Origin: Campylobacterota bacterium
Lineage (GTDB): Bacteria; Campylobacterota; Campylobacteria; Campylobacterales; Sulfurovaceae
DNA length: 8,221 bases
Reading direction: 5' to 3'
Assembly: GCA_013153825.1 (NCBI GenBank)
Contig: JAADDP010000092.1
Span: forward strand, 1 to 8,221
Position numbers and translations under genes: made by a program. Positions 5,469-8,221 of the stretch are shown in pieces. A model generated the notes under the pieces. That model did no database searches. It worked only from the letters and a program-made list of their open reading frames with translations, and was not told the DNA's origin. Position 1 is the first letter of the stretch. Each line of letters starts with the position of its first letter.

Positions 5469-6648
5469 AACTCAACTCTCCCTCTATCGATTTTAAAATG
5501 GGCTCAATATCTGTCCTCTTGATAATCTTTGCCCTCTTTAGACTCTCATACCCTAAAAGCTTCTCAGCTAACCCCTCTTTTGGTGTAATCTCAACACCAT
5601 CAACCATATTGAATATATCTATCTGATTAAAGTAGTACTCTCCAGATATTATGGGTATCTCAAACTGTGCAGGTTCTGCAAAGTTGTGTCCTCCATGAGG
5701 TTCAAATGCCCCACCAAGCACCACAATATCACTAATCGCATATATATTTATAAGCTCCCCCAACATATCTACAACAACAATATCTGAGTTAAATGCCTCA
5801 TTTTCAGAAAACCTATGCCAACTTAGATGGTTCTCTCCCGCTACCTCCTCAACAAGTTTTAAGACACTATCAAACCTCTCAGGGTGTCTAGGGGCAATTA
5901 CCAATCTTCCCCTACCATATACCCTATGAAACTTGATAAAAGCCTCCAAGACAACTCTCTCTTCACCCTCATGAGTACTTCCAGCACATATGAGTAACTT
6001 TTTGGGTTTAGATAGCTCTCTTGTAGGCTTTGGGATATCAAATAGTTTTATATTTCCTATAACCTCAATATTCTTAGCTCCCAATATCTTAAGTCTATCT
6101 CTATCTATATCCGTCTGAGCATATACCTCATCAATATTCTCAAAAACTCTTCTATATAACCAATGGAACATTCTATATTTTGGAAAAGACCTACTGCTGA
6201 TTCTAGCGTTGATAAGAATACTCTTAGCCCCTCTCCTCTTTGCTATAAGAAATAGCAGATACCATAATTCAGCCTCTGCAACGACTAGAACCTTCTGATT
6301 TCTTATCCAGTATAGTAGGAGTGGTTCAAATGGTAGATATCGACTTGAGTTTGGTATCTTTTCCGATATAGCCCTATAGCCCGTCTCAGTAGTCGTTGTG
6401 GCTCTCAATATGCTCTTCGGAAGTCTATCCATAATTGGGAATACTGCTCTAGCTTCACCATAGCTACATGTATGAAACCATACCCCTCCAGCTCTAAGGG
6501 GAGGATTATCTTTCAGAAAAAATCTAGCCTTTATAGACTCTCTATATTTAAGTTTTATATTTGATATTAGTATGAGAATAGGGATAGAGAGGATATATAG
6601 TATCCCGATAAAAATTGTATAGAAGGTAAAAAAAAAAATTCTACTCAA
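5452..6648 (-). CDS. waaA: 3-deoxy-D-manno-octulosonic acid (Kdo) transferase
   Basis: WaaA transfers Kdo from CMP-Kdo to lipid A precursor at the cytoplasmic face of the inner membrane. The 398-residue protein has an N-terminal membrane anchor (about 4-30). The N-terminal glycosyltransferase domain carries FHTCSYGEARA with the general-base glutamate at Glu65, and VAEAELWY (123-130). The C-terminal GT-B domain carries LICAGSTHEGEE (219-230), IAPRHPERF (251-259), LGELINIYAISDIVVLGG (296-313) and the signature GGHNFAEPAQFE (319-330). Length is near that of E. coli WaaA (about 425). The start is a TTG directly after the upstream TAG, with AGAGG 5 nt before it. No internal ATG occurs before about residue 73, so the TTG is well supported. 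Codons 4-7 contain a run of 11 T, which could slip. It is probably transcribed with the nif3-like and zinc-ribbon genes. Confidence 0.93.
   Translation of the reverse strand: MSRIFFFTFYTIFIGILYILSIPILILISNIKLKYRESIKARFFLKDNPPLRAGGVWFHTCSYGEARAVFPIMDRLPKSILRATTTTETGYRAISEKIPNSSRYLPFEPLLLYWIRNQKVLVVAEAELWYLLFLIAKRRGAKSILINARISSRSFPKYRMFHWLYRRVFENIDEVYAQTDIDRDRLKILGAKNIEVIGNIKLFDIPKPTRELSKPKKLLICAGSTHEGEERVVLEAFIKFHRVYGRGRLVIAPRHPERFDSVLKLVEEVAGENHLSWHRFSENEAFNSDIVVVDMLGELINIYAISDIVVLGGAFEPHGGHNFAEPAQFEIPIISGEYYFNQIDIFNMVDGVEITPKEGLAEKLLGYESLKRAKIIKRTDIEPILKSIEGELSYGKGL
6628..6638 (-). repeat. T11 homopolymer in codons 4-7 of waaA
   Basis: The coding strand has 11 consecutive T, encoding the end of Ile4 and Phe5-Phe7. 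This is the longest homopolymer I noticed in the window. It lies so near the start that any loss or gain of one base would frameshift almost the whole protein. Confidence 0.85.
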
Positions 6649-7356
6649 CTAAGCCTCTGCACTGTATAGTATTCTACCACAGTGGTGGCATGTACATATC
6701 TCTTCAGCCCTTATAACCTCTGCATATGAGGAGTCATTTAACTTCATATAGCATCCATAACATGCCTGTTTTCTTACAGGGACAACTGCACTATTTTTAC
6801 TCCATCTTCTAATCTTCTCATAGAATGCTAAAACTTTCTGGTCTATTGTTCTAATCTTTGTCTCTCTCTTTAAAAAAAGCTCTCTTCTCTGCTTCTCTAT
6901 ACGCTCCATTCTATCCATATATTCGCTATAGAACTTCTCAAAATCATCTCTAGCCTTTTTTAGCTTCTTCTCTAAATCCTCCAGCTTATCCTCTTGACTA
7001 TCTAGCAGGATATTTAATCTATCTATCTCCTCATTAATATTAGATATACCCTCTTTTGCAAGTTCACTCTCCGTCCTAAGAGCCTTTAGCTCCTTCTCAC
7101 TCTTAACAAGCTTCTCTCTCTTTGCACTGCTATTCAACTGCTCTTTTAAAACCTTAATTTGAGACTCAAATGAGGATATTTTTACCTTTGTCTCCTGAAT
7201 AGTAGCTTCCAAATCTAGCTTAAGCTTCTCAATCTCCTCCTTCTTATCCCTCTTTCTATCCAGCTTACTCTGGAGTTTCTCTACCACGGGATTAAAGTCA
7301 TCTATAGCTCTATCTAGTTTTGATAACTCAATTAACTCTTCTAAATGTCTGTTCAA
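6649..7356 (-). CDS. Coiled-coil C4-type zinc-ribbon protein, HP0958-like
   Basis: This 235-residue protein is mostly coiled coil (about 5-185, rich in Lys/Glu heptads such as EKLQSKLDRKRDKKEEIEK) and ends in a zinc ribbon: Cys199-x2-Cys202 (ACYGCYMKLND) and Cys223-x2-Cys226 (CHHCGRILY), with an extra Cys221. The architecture and the final GRILY match H. pylori HP0958, a flagellar-system factor reported to stabilise sigma-54 (RpoN) and bind flaA mRNA. A similar role is likely but inferred. The start is a TTG at 7356-7354 with AAAGGA 6 nt upstream, and no other start codon lies close. It follows the nif3-like gene by 38 nt, and its TAG directly touches the waaA TTG. Conserved placement next to nif3 and waaA supports the family call. 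Confidence 0.87.
   Translation of the reverse strand: MNRHLEELIELSKLDRAIDDFNPVVEKLQSKLDRKRDKKEEIEKLKLDLEATIQETKVKISSFESQIKVLKEQLNSSAKREKLVKSEKELKALRTESELAKEGISNINEEIDRLNILLDSQEDKLEDLEKKLKKARDDFEKFYSEYMDRMERIEKQRRELFLKRETKIRTIDQKVLAFYEKIRRWSKNSAVVPVRKQACYGCYMKLNDSSYAEVIRAEEICTCHHCGRILYSAEA
6654..6658 (-). promoter_or_regulatory. Shine-Dalgarno for the waaA TTG start
   Basis: The minus strand reads AGAGG, then 5 nt ending in the upstream gene's TAG, then TTG. The site lies in the last codons of the zinc-ribbon gene (Ala-Glu-Ala), so terminating ribosomes probably feed waaA. Confidence 0.65.
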
Positions 7357-7362
7357 TCTTTA

Positions 7363-7368
7363 TCCTTT
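7363..7368 (-). promoter_or_regulatory. Shine-Dalgarno for the zinc-ribbon gene TTG start
   Basis: The minus strand reads AAAGGA, a 6-nt spacer (TAAAGA), then TTG. This supports the TTG as initiation codon. Confidence 0.65.
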
Positions 7369-7372
7369 GGGG

Positions 7373-7391
7373 TTTTGCAGAATTTTTGCAG
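7373..7391 (-). repeat. Short tandem repeat in the nif3/zinc-ribbon gap
   Basis: CTGCAAAA occurs twice, 11 bp apart (7391-7384 and 7380-7373 on the minus strand), filling much of the 38-nt gap between the two genes just before the Shine-Dalgarno. The function is unknown. It could be a remnant of slippage or an RNA-level binding site. Confidence 0.4.
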
Positions 7392-7394
7392 TAT

Positions 7395-8117
7395 TTAAAC
7401 TATCTCAAATGGATTTTTTAGTTCGCAAATTATAGCAGAAACTTCTAAATTTTCCAACTCATCTTTTAGTATATGAGAGAAAAATATCTCACTCTCATAG
7501 TGTCCAATGTCAATGAGCATTAGACCTCTACTTATGGCATTCATGGCATCATGATACCTAATATCTCCAGTTAAAAAGCAGTCGGACTCAACGGTATCGA
7601 TGAGAGATGCTCCACTCCCTGTCGTCATGGCTATAGAGCCTATACTATCTTTTGGATATACAACTCTTAATGATTTGATATTTAGTTTAGACTTTACTCT
7701 AGATATTAACTCTCTACCTGACATTTCCACTCTACAACCTGCTACAAAATCTCTATTTAGCTCATCTCTAAAGCCTAAAACATTCTCGAAGAGATATCTA
7801 TTTAGGTGGCTCTTATCAAAATTTGTGTGGAGTGCAATTAGAGATTGCCCCCTTCTAACCATTATCTCAATTAGATTTGATGGGTATCGGGAGAAGTTGA
7901 GACTCTTTTGAGGAGAGAATATTAGAGGATGGTGAACTATAAATAGAGAGTTCTCTGGAGAGTTTAGTAGAGCATCTCTCGTAACCTCAAGTGATATGTA
8001 TATATCTTTAATATCTCTATCTAGCTCCCCAATAATCAATCCTGAGTTATCCCACCTCTCCTGTAGCTCAAATGGGGATATCCTATTGAGGATATCATAG
8101 ATATCTTTTAGCTTCAC
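7395..8117 (-). CDS. NIF3-family metal-binding protein (YbgI/YqfO type)
   Basis: This is a 240-residue member of the NIF3 family (also listed as GTP cyclohydrolase I type 2 homologues), a cytoplasmic dinuclear-metal protein whose reaction is unsettled. Seen in order are ERWDNSGLIIG (20-30), VHHPLIF with His62-His63 (61-67), LHTNFDK with His97 and Asp101, LTGDIRYHDA (182-191) and DIGHYESE (203-210) with His206 and Glu210. These are the expected metal ligands (compare His63, His64, Asp101, His215 and Glu219 of E. coli YbgI). Length is that of the short YbgI form, without the middle insertion of YqfO proteins. The start is GTG at 8117-8115, overlapping the preceding symporter stop in GTGA. AGAGGAG lies 7 nt upstream, so translation is probably coupled. 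This family sits beside the zinc-ribbon gene in H. pylori and C. jejuni as I recall. Confidence 0.9.
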   Translation of the reverse strand: MKLKDIYDILNRISPFELQERWDNSGLIIGELDRDIKDIYISLEVTRDALLNSPENSLFIVHHPLIFSPQKSLNFSRYPSNLIEIMVRRGQSLIALHTNFDKSHLNRYLFENVLGFRDELNRDFVAGCRVEMSGRELISRVKSKLNIKSLRVVYPKDSIGSIAMTTGSGASLIDTVESDCFLTGDIRYHDAMNAISRGLMLIDIGHYESEIFFSHILKDELENLEVSAIICELKNPFEIV

Positions 8118-8221
8118 CCCTCCACTCCTCTATCTACAATCTTAGTAACAACTAAATCTGAAGTTACATTTAGTCCAGTCCTAGCCATATCTAAAATTCT
8201 ATCAACTGCCACTATAATAGC
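8114..8221 (-). CDS. Dicarboxylate/amino-acid:cation symporter, C-terminal end only
   Basis: I read 35 codons and a TGA by hand on the minus strand, entering from the right edge. The sequence AIIVAVDRILDMARTGLNVT is followed by SDLVVTKIVDRGVEG. The DRILDMxRTxLNVTxDLVV pattern is the conserved last-helix region of the DAACS family (GltP/DctA type), where the Asp and Asn of helix 8 lie at the substrate and Na+/H+ site. The protein is therefore an inner-membrane carrier for glutamate, aspartate or C4-dicarboxylates; which one cannot be decided from this piece. Its TGA overlaps the GTG of the NIF3-like gene by 4 bp, so it appears to be the upstream member of the operon. Confidence 0.8.
   Translation of the reverse strand, partial: AIIVAVDRILDMARTGLNVTSDLVVTKIVDRGVEG
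8125..8131 (-). promoter_or_regulatory. Shine-Dalgarno for the GTG start of the NIF3-like gene
   Basis: The minus strand reads AGAGGAG inside the last codons of the symporter, 7 nt before GTG at 8117-8115. Together with the GTGA overlap it supports this start and coupled translation. Confidence 0.6.

Noticed and set aside
7600..7911. Plus-strand open frame of 103 codons inside the NIF3-like gene
   Set aside because: It is antisense to a gene whose metal ligands are all present, and it shows no family similarity or ribosome site.

Overview
The window is AT-rich DNA with strongly purine-biased coding strands, heavy use of ATA (Ile) and AGA/AGG (Arg), promoters that show extended -10 boxes but no clear -35, and several TTG or GTG starts. 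Gene content and order point to a member of the Campylobacterota (Epsilonproteobacteria). The run nif3-like / coiled-coil zinc-ribbon protein / waaA / rluA-type pseudouridine synthase matches, from memory, the order HP0959-HP0958-HP0957-HP0956 in Helicobacter pylori and Cj0705-Cj0708 in Campylobacter jejuni. The agmatine deiminase and N-carbamoylputrescine amidase also look like the H. pylori types. I cannot name the genus.

Left part (1-3126). A partial exported thioredoxin-like gene runs off the left edge on the minus strand. It diverges across a 269-bp intergenic region from aguA (agmatine deiminase, plus strand). aguA meets a minus-strand CAP-domain lipoprotein gene end to end with no gap. 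That gene diverges from aguB (N-carbamoylputrescine amidase, plus strand). AguA and AguB together convert agmatine to putrescine, so one short pathway is split by an opposed gene of unrelated function. aguB has no visible Shine-Dalgarno and an extended -10 placed so that the predicted transcript starts at the ATG, which suggests a leaderless mRNA.

Middle part (3065-4730). A group II (TrHbO-like) truncated haemoglobin on the plus strand converges on a periplasmic di-haem cytochrome c peroxidase on the minus strand. Their stop codons interlock by 4 bp. The peroxidase promoter has two phased AGTTAAAAAA repeats, a perfect TATAAT and a near-perfect 14-bp palindrome at the expected start site. These two genes suggest handling of peroxide and of O2 or NO in a microaerobic respirer.

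Right part (4731-8221). This is a tight minus-strand operon, read right to left: the end of a dicarboxylate/amino-acid:cation symporter, the NIF3-family protein (4-bp GTGA overlap), the zinc-ribbon protein, waaA (zero gap, TTG start, T11 tract in the first codons) and the pseudouridine synthase (17-bp overlap). The inferred roles are envelope Kdo addition, RNA modification and flagellar regulation.

I see no tRNA, rRNA, CRISPR array, insertion sequence, phage gene, riboswitch or convincing rho-independent terminator. The window is mostly core genome. The points of interest lie in its regulatory architecture rather than in a new enzyme system.
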